Shown here: positions 7,217-16,440 of the stretch, piece by piece | Layout of the letters: the number at the start of each line of letters is the position of its first letter | How positions within the stretch are numbered: position 1 is the stretch's first letter | Source: JAVBNT01 sp031551355 | GTDB lineage: Bacteria; Vulcanimicrobiota; CADAWZ01 | Direction of reading: 5' to 3' | Length of the DNA: 49,824 nucleotides | NCBI GenBank assembly: GCA_031551355.1 | Contig: JAVBNT010000043.1 | Coordinates: forward strand, 1-49,824 | Position numbers and translations under genes: made by a program | Notes under the pieces: generated by a model | The model's database searches: none | What the model was told of the DNA's origin: nothing | What the model saw: the letters and a program-made list of their open reading frames with translations, nothing else

Positions 7217-9193
7217 ATGAAATTGAATAAGAATATTCTATTTATTTTTGTTGTCTTTACAACGATTTTTATTTCTCTGGAGTTCATATTTCCCCGATAT
7301 TTCAGTTATGACGACAACCTGTATTTTATCGGTGCGTATAAACATTCATATCAGACGCTTACAGAGCACAGGGACATTGCTCTAATCAATTTCAACCAAT
7401 ACATGGGACATGTATTTCTGGCACAGGGCCAGACGGGAGTTTTGTTCTTTCCGGTATACATTGCCGCCTGGATTTCAAAATTATTTACCAATGAGCTTTA
7501 CTGGATTGCAGACATTCTTGCCTATTTCTTTCTGCTGTCCGGATGCATCGCAATGTTTTTCCTGCTAAAGGAACTGGGATGCAAGGAAAAGACACCTCTG
7601 GCGGGAGCATTTTTATGGATCAGCATGCCGTTTGTATTTACTACAAGCAAGTCCTGGATTTTCATCTCCTATATGGCTTTCTGGCTCCCTTTTAATTTCT
7701 GGGCCCTGACAAAGCTGTCAAAAACTTATGACCTGAAACAGTGGCTGCTCTTCTCTGTTATAAGAACGGCCATGCTCTTCTGCGGTTACATCCATTATTT
7801 CCATATAATGTTTGTAATGGAGATAGTTTTCATATCATTTTCGCTGCTTTTCAAAAGCGGTCTCCACAAAAAATTTATATTATATTTTCTTTCATCATAT
7901 GCAGTATCGTCAGTTCTGGCGCTGCCGATGCTCCTGCCGATGTATAAAGCAATGACGCTTTCTGCGGAAAGGGGCGCACCGCTGACATTCAATACCATCA
8001 CTGAATATTCAATGGCCTGTGAATGGTTCTTTAACTCCCAGATTTTCGATTTTTCCTACTGGATCTTCCCTACCAGCAGTCCAATCTTCTTTGTGGGCAT
8101 ACCGCTGCTGCTAATTCCCTTAATGGTAATAAACAAGAGTATAAAAGACTCTTCCTACGCAAAACATATATACATATTTTTATCCGGTGGTGCAGTATCA
8201 CTGATACTTAGCACCAAATTTTACGGCTATCTGTCATTCATCCCTACCTTCTCGATGTTCCGATGGCCGTTCAAATATTATCTGTTTTTCGTTTTCTTTC
8301 TGGTTATAGCAGTAATTCTAATCTGGAACTCGGTTACAGAAATACAGACTGTTTCAGGAAAACTGCTTATGCCTGTACTAATAACAATTTCCCTGGTCTC
8401 AAATGTTTCACTAATGTTCTATTCCGGAAATATACCGGGTTATCAGATGAAACTCCAGCCGCCAATTCCTTTTTACTCCGGTTTGTCCGGTAAAGAGACA
8501 GGACGTTTCTTTACCGGGTGGGTAAAAAATTCCGTAAGGACTGATGCTCCCAAATTAATGGTAGGTTTTATGCCCAATATTTTTGACCTCTACCACTTTG
8601 CCGGATATGACCCTTTGGTCGCAAAAGTAAACCTGAAAAACAGTTTAAACCTTAACTACATATCGACATTCCAATCATATGCCAGTCCGGAACTGTTTCA
8701 CCTGCTGTCAAAAAAAGGAGTAAAATATCTAGTAACTGAGAACAAGCCTGAAACACTGGAAGCCTGCAAAAGCTTTGCCAATCTTAAAATAGTCTATATT
8801 GATGACGAAATAATCGTTTTTCTAAATACAACATATCTGCCGATCGTATACCGCAGTGACAGTCCGCAAAAAGAAGTAAAATTTGTCTATGGAGCAAATA
8901 AAGTAGACATTTTTCCAGAAAACAGCGGGGAAATAAATATCTCTCTGGCGCCGATAGAAGGCTACAAAGTATATTTCAACGGAAAACCGTCCGATTTAAA
9001 AATAGAAGCCGTACCACTTAAGGAAGGAATATATGACAGCTATGAAAACATAAAAATAAATGTTCCGGAAAATGTCGAAAAAGTCACTCTGAAATATGAA
9101 GACCCGTATTTTGTTACGGGCGTATGGATATCAGTTATAACCTTGTTTTTATCAGCCGTGGTTTTGATTATAAAAAAATACAGACCAATTTAA
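7217..9193 (+). CDS. YfhO-like multi-pass membrane protein, probable GT-C glycosyltransferase (paralog 1)
   Basis: 658 residues with about a dozen hydrophobic segments between residues 8 and 400, then a soluble region and a last helix (about 625-650). The first loop has FSYDDNLYF, an acidic pair at the place where GT-C enzymes keep a catalytic Asp. The tail (LAPIEGYKVYFNGKP... then VTLKYEDPYF and a terminal helix) is the beta-rich end seen in YfhO-type proteins. YfhO homologs are linked to glycosylation of lipoteichoic acid or related polymers using undecaprenyl-phosphate sugars. ATG 7217 has GAGGCG upstream. The gene is probably an operon with GT2. It is closely related along its whole length to the protein at 11413-13395. 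Confidence 0.75.
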   Translation: MKLNKNILFIFVVFTTIFISLEFIFPRYFSYDDNLYFIGAYKHSYQTLTEHRDIALINFNQYMGHVFLAQGQTGVLFFPVYIAAWISKLFTNELYWIADILAYFFLLSGCIAMFFLLKELGCKEKTPLAGAFLWISMPFVFTTSKSWIFISYMAFWLPFNFWALTKLSKTYDLKQWLLFSVIRTAMLFCGYIHYFHIMFVMEIVFISFSLLFKSGLHKKFILYFLSSYAVSSVLALPMLLPMYKAMTLSAERGAPLTFNTITEYSMACEWFFNSQIFDFSYWIFPTSSPIFFVGIPLLLIPLMVINKSIKDSSYAKHIYIFLSGGAVSLILSTKFYGYLSFIPTFSMFRWPFKYYLFFVFFLVIAVILIWNSVTEIQTVSGKLLMPVLITISLVSNVSLMFYSGNIPGYQMKLQPPIPFYSGLSGKETGRFFTGWVKNSVRTDAPKLMVGFMPNIFDLYHFAGYDPLVAKVNLKNSLNLNYISTFQSYASPELFHLLSKKGVKYLVTENKPETLEACKSFANLKIVYIDDEIIVFLNTTYLPIVYRSDSPQKEVKFVYGANKVDIFPENSGEINISLAPIEGYKVYFNGKPSDLKIEAVPLKEGIYDSYENIKINVPENVEKVTLKYEDPYFVTGVWISVITLFLSAVVLIIKKYRPI

Positions 9194-9226
9194 AACGGTA
9201 TAAATAATTTCATCATTTCAAACCTT

Positions 9227-10945
9227 TTATTCTTCGTATTTAAGCTTATACTTAAATACCGCATAAATATTTTTATCTTTTCCACCAAAAGTTTCTATTT
9301 TCTCAGGGATCACATCCAAATTATAATGCTCTTTTAAAAAAAGAGCAATTAAAGCCGCCACTTGATCAGACGACCATGGGAACTCAGAGCGTCTGTCATC
9401 AGAACGTTCTGCAATTACATAAAAGACATTCTTTTTTTCACACAAAGCCGTAAAAATATTATCTATGCCATGATTTCTTTTTATTTTTTTGTTAATCGGA
9501 AAGTCACACCACCATTCCCCGCTAGGAACGCAATTTTCAAATTGATTAAATACCGGTCTTTCAAAAATGCCGTAAGACTTATTTACATAGCTGAAACTAT
9601 CATAGATGTAAAAGTTTTCTTTATGCAAATTTATATAACTTAAAAGCTCCCTGTAATCCGTATATCTGGAAGTTTTATAAAAATCTGATTTTAAGCACAT
9701 ATGCGCACAAACAAAGGTAATGATAACAACTATAGTTGTTATCATTACAATTTTTACATATCGATTAACATTGTTTTTTATTTTATCCAAAAAGTTTTTC
9801 TCAAAAAAACCATATATTAAAACAGCCAAAATTATAGAAGTCATGTATTGTGGAATGGTAACTCTGGTAAGTCCTCTTCCCAAATAACAAAATAAAAACA
9901 CCAGTAATATTGGAATAATAAGCAAAATCATAGAATATGGTATGGTTTCTTTTTTTAAAAAACCGGTTACGATGCACAATGCAAACAGCAGAAAAACAAT
10001 ATTGCCTGTTGAAAGCCGGAATCTTTTAATTGTGCTTTCCATATGAGTCTTAAATTCTTTTTTATCAAGCAAATATTGTCTTTTTGCACTTATTAAATTT
10101 ATCAACTTATCTTTTGTAAAAATTTTATCGTCAAAATTATAAGATATTAATAGCATATAATCAATTTCATTCCATTTGGCCTGCAAACAAATATCATTAA
10201 TTTTGTCTGCAGGTATTCTAATGTAATCCGTAGCTGCAACTCTTTCTCTTAAGCCATATTCCCCCGTATTATATATACAGTTATTTAATTGGTACAAAAT
10301 AATGGAAAGTATAAAGACTCCTATTATAGACCAAAACCTTTTTTTTAAATTCAAAGACTCTTCAGGATTTTTTTTGCCTATAAAAAAATCAATACACAAA
10401 AGTAATAGAACGAAAATAAGGGCCGTATAAAGACACTCTCCCCGTATCATTCCTGCATTTAATATAAAAAATACTGCCGCAACTTCTTGCCTTTTTGAGT
10501 TTATGCTGTTTACCCAAAGAACAAGTCCCGCAATAATACTTAAATAAGCAACAAATGTAAATTGAAAATTATCAGGAAAAATTATAGAAAGGAGCAGAAT
10601 CGAAACAAAGCAACCAATCATGCAGGAATTAAATCTGTCTGAGATGGCAAATGTTATCGCACTAACAGATAAGTATAACGATAAAATTAATAAAAGCGGA
10701 TACCAGGGGAGAGGATAAACCTTATACAAAAATGATAATAAAAAGCCATAAACAATGTTTATATTTGAAATAAAGGGACTGTATTCTCCCCAAGCCCCCC
10801 CTACCATCATAGCCATCCAATAATCATCAATGGTTTGATACTGTACAGGAATAAAAATAAGTATAAGTGTAAAGAAAATAGCCGTGCTGACAAGAGAAAA
10901 AAGTATTTTAGAGTTTTTAAAAATTTTCTTTATTGCAAATAACAT
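9227..10945 (-). CDS. multi-pass membrane protein of unknown function
   Basis: 572 residues with about 11 predicted membrane helices (residues 12-130, 150-220, 320-430) and a soluble C-terminal region of about 150 residues. The first loop contains QTIDDYWMAMM, an acidic pair that might mark a GT-C type catalytic site, and FSYVNKSYGIFERPVF occurs late. It is not recognisably YfhO-like. It is transcribed opposite to both neighbours and its codons are clearly richer in A and T, so it may have been inserted between the duplicated glycan genes. A role in O-antigen or glycan transfer is only a guess from context. Confidence 0.65.
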   Translation of the reverse strand: MLFAIKKIFKNSKILFSLVSTAIFFTLILIFIPVQYQTIDDYWMAMMVGGAWGEYSPFISNINIVYGFLLSFLYKVYPLPWYPLLLILSLYLSVSAITFAISDRFNSCMIGCFVSILLLSIIFPDNFQFTFVAYLSIIAGLVLWVNSINSKRQEVAAVFFILNAGMIRGECLYTALIFVLLLLCIDFFIGKKNPEESLNLKKRFWSIIGVFILSIILYQLNNCIYNTGEYGLRERVAATDYIRIPADKINDICLQAKWNEIDYMLLISYNFDDKIFTKDKLINLISAKRQYLLDKKEFKTHMESTIKRFRLSTGNIVFLLFALCIVTGFLKKETIPYSMILLIIPILLVFLFCYLGRGLTRVTIPQYMTSIILAVLIYGFFEKNFLDKIKNNVNRYVKIVMITTIVVIITFVCAHMCLKSDFYKTSRYTDYRELLSYINLHKENFYIYDSFSYVNKSYGIFERPVFNQFENCVPSGEWWCDFPINKKIKRNHGIDNIFTALCEKKNVFYVIAERSDDRRSEFPWSSDQVAALIALFLKEHYNLDVIPEKIETFGGKDKNIYAVFKYKLKYEE

Positions 10946-11126
10946 TTTTTATTCCAAATATCCTTTAAACTGCCATGCTTTAATAAGTCTCTGAGTTTAA
11001 ACATCTTTTCAATAATCATAAATTATATAAAATTCTTCCTCTCAAATAATTTACCCTTTAAAGGTTTTTACACCGATATTTAGAATTTTTTAAGTATCTG
11101 TTTGCAGGGAGCTTTAGCTTTTAGGC

Positions 11127-11395
11127 CCTGTCTTCCGCCCCCTGTTTACAACGACTAGGAATCTTTTAAATAGATTTCGGTAATTTCAGCTCCTTGTTAT
11201 GTAAAAACCATAACAATGACAGGCACAATGTCTATTAAGTCCTTATCACAGAGTTTGTTACTGTCGCATTTGAAACGTGGGTTTACGTTTATATGTTGGC
11301 GGGCTTTGCCGCTTGAAGATTCCCGTTATTTCTTTTTATAAACAATACCGCATACAACTCTATTCAGCCCATAAAGGTTTCATAGATTCTATGAT
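11127..11395 (+). pseudogene. fossil of a second GT2 glycosyltransferase gene
   Basis: Three islands in this stretch match the intact GT2 gene in the same order and orientation. 11130-11167 resembles 6208-6247 (the LTPVYNDWES region). 11168-11189 is identical over 22 bases to 6656-6677 (the IDFGNFS region). 11334-11390 resembles 7067-7130 (the C-terminal NSTAYTSIQPIKDF region). The frame is broken and most of the gene is deleted. It sits just upstream of the second YfhO-like gene, exactly where the intact GT2 sits relative to the first. Confidence 0.75.
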
Positions 11396-11412
11396 AAATA
11401 TACACTAAAAAA

Positions 11413-13395
11413 ATGAAAAAAAATTTTTTTTTAATTATAACAATTTTTATCTTCACAATATTCTTCATATCTGCACAAATTATCAGTCCCGGGTATTTCA
11501 GCTACGACGATAATACAAATTTTGCATCCACCTATGGGTATAATTATAAAGTCCTTACCGAAAAAGGGAAAATACCGGTAGTGGACTTCCACCAATATAT
11601 GGGGCAGGCATATCTAGGTCAAGGTCAAACCGGTGTTCTTTTCATCCCTGCATATCTGGCCGTCTTCCTATCTTATATGTTCACAAACAGCGACTTATGG
11701 AGTGTAGAAATACTTGTCTTTCTTTTCCTGATGCTTTCTTCCATATCAATGTATTTCTTTCTGATCAAACTGGAATGCAAAAATTACACCGCTATGGCCG
11801 GAGCCATTTTATGGATAACCATGCCGTTTGTTTTCAGTGCAAGCCGCTCATGGCTCATTGTAGCGTATACCGCATTCTGGATACCGTTCAATTTCCTGTT
11901 TTTAATAAAATTGTCGGAAAAACCGTCGGTAACTTCATGGCTGATACTTGCCGTTTTAAGAGCCTTAATGATTTTTAACGGACACATACATTTTTTCCAT
12001 ATTGTATTTGTCCTCGAACTGATTTTCCTTTCAATCTCGGCTTATCTCAAACAATGGTTCAAGCCTAAATTTTTCATAAGTTTCATATGTTCATATATTG
12101 TAAGCGCGTTATTGGCAATGGCAGTGCTGCTGCCAATGTATAAAGCGGCTACACTGTCAGATGAAAGAGGCCTGCCTCTTACTTTTGAAAAAATAACACA
12201 ATATTCATTAACATTGGACTCTTTCTTTAAAGCTCAGCTTTTTGATTTTTCCTCCTGGGCTTTTCAAGCACCGGCACCGGTATTTTATATTGGAATAACA
12301 TCCCTGTTAATTCCTTTATTTCTATTAAATAAAAAAATAAGAGAAAACACAAAATATAAGTTATTAATCATCTTTTCCTTATGCGGCGCTGCAGCATTTC
12401 TCTTAAGTACCAAATTATACGGATACCTGTCTTTTCTGCCCACGTTCAGCATGTTCAGATGGCCATGCAAATACTATATCTTTTTTGTATTTTTCATTTC
12501 AGTATTAATAATACTGGTATGGAATGCAGCAATAAAATCGGAAGAACGCTTCGGGAATCTCCTCATACCATTGGCGGTATTCTTTTCAATTATGATAAAC
12601 ACAGGACTAATCGTATATTCTGCAGATATTCTTAAATATGGGTTAAAATACGAGACGCCGATACAATTTTATTCCGCTCTTTCCGGAAAGGAAAAGCAAC
12701 GCTTTTTCACAGGATGGGTTAGAAAATCCCCAAGATACCTGGCACCCAAACTCATGACAGGGTTTAAAGCCATGCAGTCAGACCTATATCATTTTGCCGG
12801 CTATGATCCGCTTGTATCAAAAATAAACGTGAAGAACAGTCTCGGATTAAAATATATGTCGGTATATCAAAACCCTCCTGACGAACTGCTGTTTCAGATA
12901 CTTTCCGAAAAAGGCGTAAAATACATCGTGACGGAAAACAGCGAAGAGAATGCCAGGATTGCCGAACAATACGGCAGCCTTGAAAGATGCTATGCCGATG
13001 ATGATATTATTATACTCAAAAACCAAAACGTTATGCCAATCGTATACTTCAGCGACAGCCCGAAAGACGCAGTCGAATTCCAATATGGAATCAATCAAAT
13101 CACAATAAATACGCCTAAAAGCGGAGAACTAAACATCTCGCTGGCTCCCATAGATGGCTATAAAATATATTTCAATAATCTGCCCGCCGATTTAAAAATA
13201 AAGGCAGTACCATATAAATGCGGGATCTATGAAACTTATGAAAATATAAAAATAAATATCCCGGAAGAAGTTGAAAAACTTACGATAAGATACGAAGATC
13301 CCTACTTCATTACCGGCGCATGGATTTCAGCCATAACGCTGTTTTTATCTCTTGCGGTTTTAGTAGTATGTTTTATAAAAAAACGGCAGACCTGA
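11413..13395 (+). CDS. YfhO-like multi-pass membrane protein, probable GT-C glycosyltransferase (paralog 2)
   Basis: 660 residues, alignable end to end with the protein at 7217-9193: FSYDDN in the first loop, HQYMGQAYLGQGQTGVLF, YHFAGYDPLVSKIN, and the tail VEKLTIRYEDPYFITGAW. About a dozen helices precede a soluble region and a final helix. Unlike paralog 1 it lacks an SD before its ATG; the upstream sequence is the decayed GT2. The first codons contain eight A followed by nine T residues (11416-11432), a tract prone to slippage. It may be weakly translated, or use the glycosyl carrier made by the remaining GT2. Confidence 0.75.
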   Translation: MKKNFFLIITIFIFTIFFISAQIISPGYFSYDDNTNFASTYGYNYKVLTEKGKIPVVDFHQYMGQAYLGQGQTGVLFIPAYLAVFLSYMFTNSDLWSVEILVFLFLMLSSISMYFFLIKLECKNYTAMAGAILWITMPFVFSASRSWLIVAYTAFWIPFNFLFLIKLSEKPSVTSWLILAVLRALMIFNGHIHFFHIVFVLELIFLSISAYLKQWFKPKFFISFICSYIVSALLAMAVLLPMYKAATLSDERGLPLTFEKITQYSLTLDSFFKAQLFDFSSWAFQAPAPVFYIGITSLLIPLFLLNKKIRENTKYKLLIIFSLCGAAAFLLSTKLYGYLSFLPTFSMFRWPCKYYIFFVFFISVLIILVWNAAIKSEERFGNLLIPLAVFFSIMINTGLIVYSADILKYGLKYETPIQFYSALSGKEKQRFFTGWVRKSPRYLAPKLMTGFKAMQSDLYHFAGYDPLVSKINVKNSLGLKYMSVYQNPPDELLFQILSEKGVKYIVTENSEENARIAEQYGSLERCYADDDIIILKNQNVMPIVYFSDSPKDAVEFQYGINQITINTPKSGELNISLAPIDGYKIYFNNLPADLKIKAVPYKCGIYETYENIKINIPEEVEKLTIRYEDPYFITGAWISAITLFLSLAVLVVCFIKKRQT

Positions 13396-13451
13396 ATCAG
13401 GACATATGCAATTCAGGATTGATAAAAAACGTCAAAAGCAGCTGTTTCAGA

Positions 13452-13509
13452 TATAGTAACATCAAAAAATCCGCAATGATTCAATTGCGGATTTTTTGAT
13501 GTTACTATA
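13452..13509. terminator. bidirectional terminator, 26-bp perfect inverted repeat
   Basis: Arms 13452-13477 and 13484-13509 are perfectly complementary over 26 bases around a 6-base loop. The core ATCCGCAAT/ATTGCGGAT is bordered by A and T runs on both sides, so it can end transcription both of the YfhO-like gene (+) and of metK (-), which converge here. Confidence 0.9.
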
Positions 13510-13583
13510 AATTTATCACAAATTAGAAAACCAGCTAAAATGCCGGTTTTCTATTGAGCAATTTATTCAAACTATTTTCAGAA

Positions 13584-14795
13584 CTATTTCGAACAGGCGC
13601 AGCTGGCCTTTTCTTTCAACAAGGCAACTTTATCCGTTCTCTCCCAGGGAAGATTCAGATCGTTCCTTCCGAAATGGCCATAAGCGGCAACCTGTCTGTA
13701 TAACGGCTGTCTAAGCTCCAAATCTCTTATTATTGCACCCGGTCTCAGGTCAAAAACAGCATTGACAGCTTCAAGTATCTGGTCAACAGGCATCTTATTG
13801 GTGCCGAAAGTATTAATGGCGATACTTACCGGCCTTGCTACTCCGATAGCGTATGCAAGTGCTACCTCACATTTATCTGCAAGTCCGGCAGCAATAACAT
13901 TTTTGGCGACATAGCGTGCTGCATAACAGGCGGATCTGTCAACTTTCGTAGGATCTTTGCCGGAGAAAGCACCGCCGCCATGACGACCCATTCCACCGTA
14001 TGTATCAACAATTATCTTACGTCCCGTGAGCCCCGTATCGGCAATAGGTCCGCCGACAACAAAACGTCCTGTGGGATTTACATATATTTTGGTATTAGCA
14101 TCCATCAGCTCTGCAGGAATTATTTTAGCAATAATCTGATCTTTTATTGCCTCACGGAGCTTTTCCAAATCCACACTGTCCTTATGATGGGACGAAACAA
14201 CAATAGCGTCTACCCTTGCAGGTTTGCCGTTTACATATTCAACCGTTACCTGTGACTTTCCATCGGGACGCAGAAAAGGCAAAACACCTGATTTTCGCGT
14301 CTCTGTGAGTCTTTTACAAAGCTTATGCGCGAGAACAATGGGAAGAGGCATATATTCTTCGGTCTCATTACAGGCATAACCGAACATTATTCCCTGATCG
14401 CCGGCACCGATATCATTTGAAGAATTAGGCGAACAACTATGGCCTTCTTTACATTCAAAGGATTTATCGACACCCATAGCAATATCCGGTGACTGCTCAT
14501 CAAGAGAAACGAGTACACCGCAGGTATCGGCATCAAAACCAACCTCCGATTCCGTATAACCGATATCCCTGACAACATTTCTTACTATTTTCGGTATATC
14601 GCAATACCAGCGTGTGGAAATCTGACCTGCAACATGAACACACCCGGTGTGTACGAAAGTTTCAACAGCAACCCTTCCCTCAGGATCGTTTGATAAAATA
14701 TCATCAAGAATAGCATCAGATATTTGATCCGCAACTTTATCGGGATGACCTTCCGTCACGGACTCTGAAGTAAAAAGATAACGTTCCATTTCCAT
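13584..14795 (-). CDS. metK: S-adenosylmethionine synthetase
   Basis: 403 residues. MetK makes S-adenosylmethionine from methionine and ATP. Diagnostic motifs are all present: TEGHPDKVADQISDAILD near the N-terminus, the GAGDQGIMFGYA loop, and GGGAFSGKDPTKVDRSACY with the KDxxKVDRS metal/phosphate site. ATG 14795 is preceded by AAGGAGG at 14805-14811; the upstream TTG 14804 would abut the SD and is unlikely. It follows the HTH-methyltransferase gene by about 120 bases on the same strand. No SAM riboswitch fold was recognised in that gap. Confidence 0.97.
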   Translation of the reverse strand: MEMERYLFTSESVTEGHPDKVADQISDAILDDILSNDPEGRVAVETFVHTGCVHVAGQISTRWYCDIPKIVRNVVRDIGYTESEVGFDADTCGVLVSLDEQSPDIAMGVDKSFECKEGHSCSPNSSNDIGAGDQGIMFGYACNETEEYMPLPIVLAHKLCKRLTETRKSGVLPFLRPDGKSQVTVEYVNGKPARVDAIVVSSHHKDSVDLEKLREAIKDQIIAKIIPAELMDANTKIYVNPTGRFVVGGPIADTGLTGRKIIVDTYGGMGRHGGGAFSGKDPTKVDRSACYAARYVAKNVIAAGLADKCEVALAYAIGVARPVSIAINTFGTNKMPVDQILEAVNAVFDLRPGAIIRDLELRQPLYRQVAAYGHFGRNDLNLPWERTDKVALLKEKASCACSK

Positions 14796-14914
14796 AAAAA
14801 CCAACCTCCTTAAAGCAAAAAAAAATTAAAGCTAAGATAATAAAAAATAATGACTTCCCAACAGGTAAACAAAATAGATTCGAGTAAAACACAAAAGTTC
14901 CTCTATCCAGCAGA

Positions 14915-15742
14915 TTATTGCATTTTTCTGGCAATTAATGTATCCATACAATGTTTATGAGCAATTCCTGATGAATTACAGTCAAAAATAATCTCACGGC
15001 ACTCCTCAAGCAGCCAATCGGTATAATGGGTAAAAAGTTCCCCCGAGCGCCATATTGCCGCTGTCGGTTCAACTTCCGGAGGAGGGGCAATAAAAGGTTT
15101 GTTAACAAACACATTGATACTATGCAGCCCGCCAACCGATGTATTACGCTGATAACCGGCAATAATTTCGTCTCTGAGATTTTCAGGAATATAGTGAAAC
15201 ACTCCGCTTGAATAAACGATATCAAACTCGCTTTCAGGTCTGAACGTAAGTAGATCCGCCCTGACAAAATTTACCTTTACTCCATTCTGTGCCGCCAGCC
15301 TTACGGCTTTGTCTATTCCCGAGCCGGTAATATCAAAAGCCGTAACTTCGTAGCCGTTTTTAGCGAAGAAAACGGCGTCCCTACCCTCTCCGCAACCAAT
15401 ATCAAGCAATCTGTAAGGACGTTCAGGAGGCATAAGTTCCATTATTTTATAACAGGTAACCGACGGTACTAACCCCCAATAAAATTGTTCTCCTTTATAA
15501 GCCTCCTCATAAATCGTCAGGCTGCTGTTTGGAGGCAATGCAGCCATAAGGACGTTTATATCGGCATTCAAGATCTCCGCTATGGCCGGCAACAGCGTAA
15601 TCTGCGGCAATAACTCCCCCCTCTCCCAGCTCTGTATCTGCTCAAGCGGCAAGCAGAGTCTGGAAGCAAAATCACTTTGTGAATATTCCCGCCTGTTTCT
15701 AAACTTTATAATATTTTCTGCAAAAAAATTATTCAAAGCCAT
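14915..15742 (-). CDS. HTH (XRE/Cro) domain fused to a SAM-dependent methyltransferase, TehB-like
   Basis: 275 residues. Residues 1-65 form a Cro/C1-type helix-turn-helix (YSQSDFASRLCLPLEQIQSW, then ITLLPAIAEILN). Residues about 105-250 are a class I methyltransferase with LLDIGCGEGRDAVFFAKNG, the acidic strand-2 end FDITGSG and FDIVYSSGVFHYIP, resembling TehB-type enzymes. ATG 15742 has AAAGGA six bases upstream. The fusion suggests a DNA-binding protein that senses or uses SAM or a toxic small molecule. It lies just upstream of metK, which makes the cofactor it would need, but target and substrate are unknown. Confidence 0.85.
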   Translation of the reverse strand: MALNNFFAENIIKFRNRREYSQSDFASRLCLPLEQIQSWERGELLPQITLLPAIAEILNADINVLMAALPPNSSLTIYEEAYKGEQFYWGLVPSVTCYKIMELMPPERPYRLLDIGCGEGRDAVFFAKNGYEVTAFDITGSGIDKAVRLAAQNGVKVNFVRADLLTFRPESEFDIVYSSGVFHYIPENLRDEIIAGYQRNTSVGGLHSINVFVNKPFIAPPPEVEPTAAIWRSGELFTHYTDWLLEECREIIFDCNSSGIAHKHCMDTLIARKMQ

Positions 15743-15768
15743 TCCATTTACAATCCTTTGTTTGATTT

Positions 15769-15808
15769 AAAATAAAACCGGACACTGCAGCAAAACAACA
15801 GTATCCGG
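15769..15808 (-). terminator. rho-independent terminator after iorB
   Basis: On the minus strand, a 10-bp stem with one mismatch (arms 15799-15808 and 15778-15787) encloses an 11-base loop and is followed by TTTTATTTT. It lies 30 bases past the iorB stop, so the iorAB operon ends here. Confidence 0.8.
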
Positions 15809-15837
15809 CAACAGATATCAAAACATCAAAAAATCAC

Positions 15838-16440
15838 TTAAAAAATTTGACGCTTTGCCTCTTCATAACCGAGAGAAAAAGCATTAATATTCACATCCAG
15901 CCATTTTTCGGCAACTCTTGATTTAATAGCCTTCTCCAAAGATTCACGGGATAAAATAAATCCGGGAACGGCAGCAAGCGCCCCAAGCATGACTACATTA
16001 CCTGCACGTGAAGTCCCGGCTTTGACAGCCAGTTCAATAGCCGGTATGGCAATAAAACCGAGCCCCATGTTTTTTATATTGCCGAACATCTTGTCCAGCG
16101 GCGGGTAAACAGCCTTTCCTATGGAAACATTCGGCGGAACAAGCGGCTCCGAGTTCGTTACGACAAACGTTCCCTTATGAGCCTTCTCAAGGGCACGGTA
16201 AGCCTCAAGCGGTTCGAATGACAAAATGGCATCGGCACTGCCGTCGCCTACCAGCGGACTGAAGAAATTACCAATTTTCATCTCCGTAACAACGACGCCG
16301 CCTCTTTGAGCCATTCCGTGAACCTCACTCATTATGGGCTTTAACCCTTCTTCAATAGCAGCCGTTCCCAAAATATCGGAAACCGTCAAAATTCCCTGAC
16401 CACCGACACCGACAATTATGATTTGAAAGTTTTTATTCAT
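15838..16440 (-). CDS. iorB: indolepyruvate:ferredoxin oxidoreductase, beta subunit
   Basis: 200 residues from ATG 16440. It has the gamma-type 2-oxoacid oxidoreductase fold with IIIVGVGGQGILTVSDILG, EVHGMAQRGGVVVTEM and DAILSFEPLEAYRA. With IorA it oxidatively decarboxylates indolepyruvate and other aryl pyruvates to aryl-acetyl-CoA, reducing ferredoxin. Its ATG overlaps the iorA stop (TAATG), with GAGGTG a few bases before it inside iorA, so translation is coupled. Confidence 0.93.
   Translation of the reverse strand: MNKNFQIIIVGVGGQGILTVSDILGTAAIEEGLKPIMSEVHGMAQRGGVVVTEMKIGNFFSPLVGDGSADAILSFEPLEAYRALEKAHKGTFVVTNSEPLVPPNVSIGKAVYPPLDKMFGNIKNMGLGFIAIPAIELAVKAGTSRAGNVVMLGALAAVPGFILSRESLEKAIKSRVAEKWLDVNINAFSLGYEEAKRQIF

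Noticed and set aside
14796..14914. SAM riboswitch before metK
   Set aside because: No SAM-I, SAM-II or SAM-III style conserved core could be found in the gap on the minus strand.
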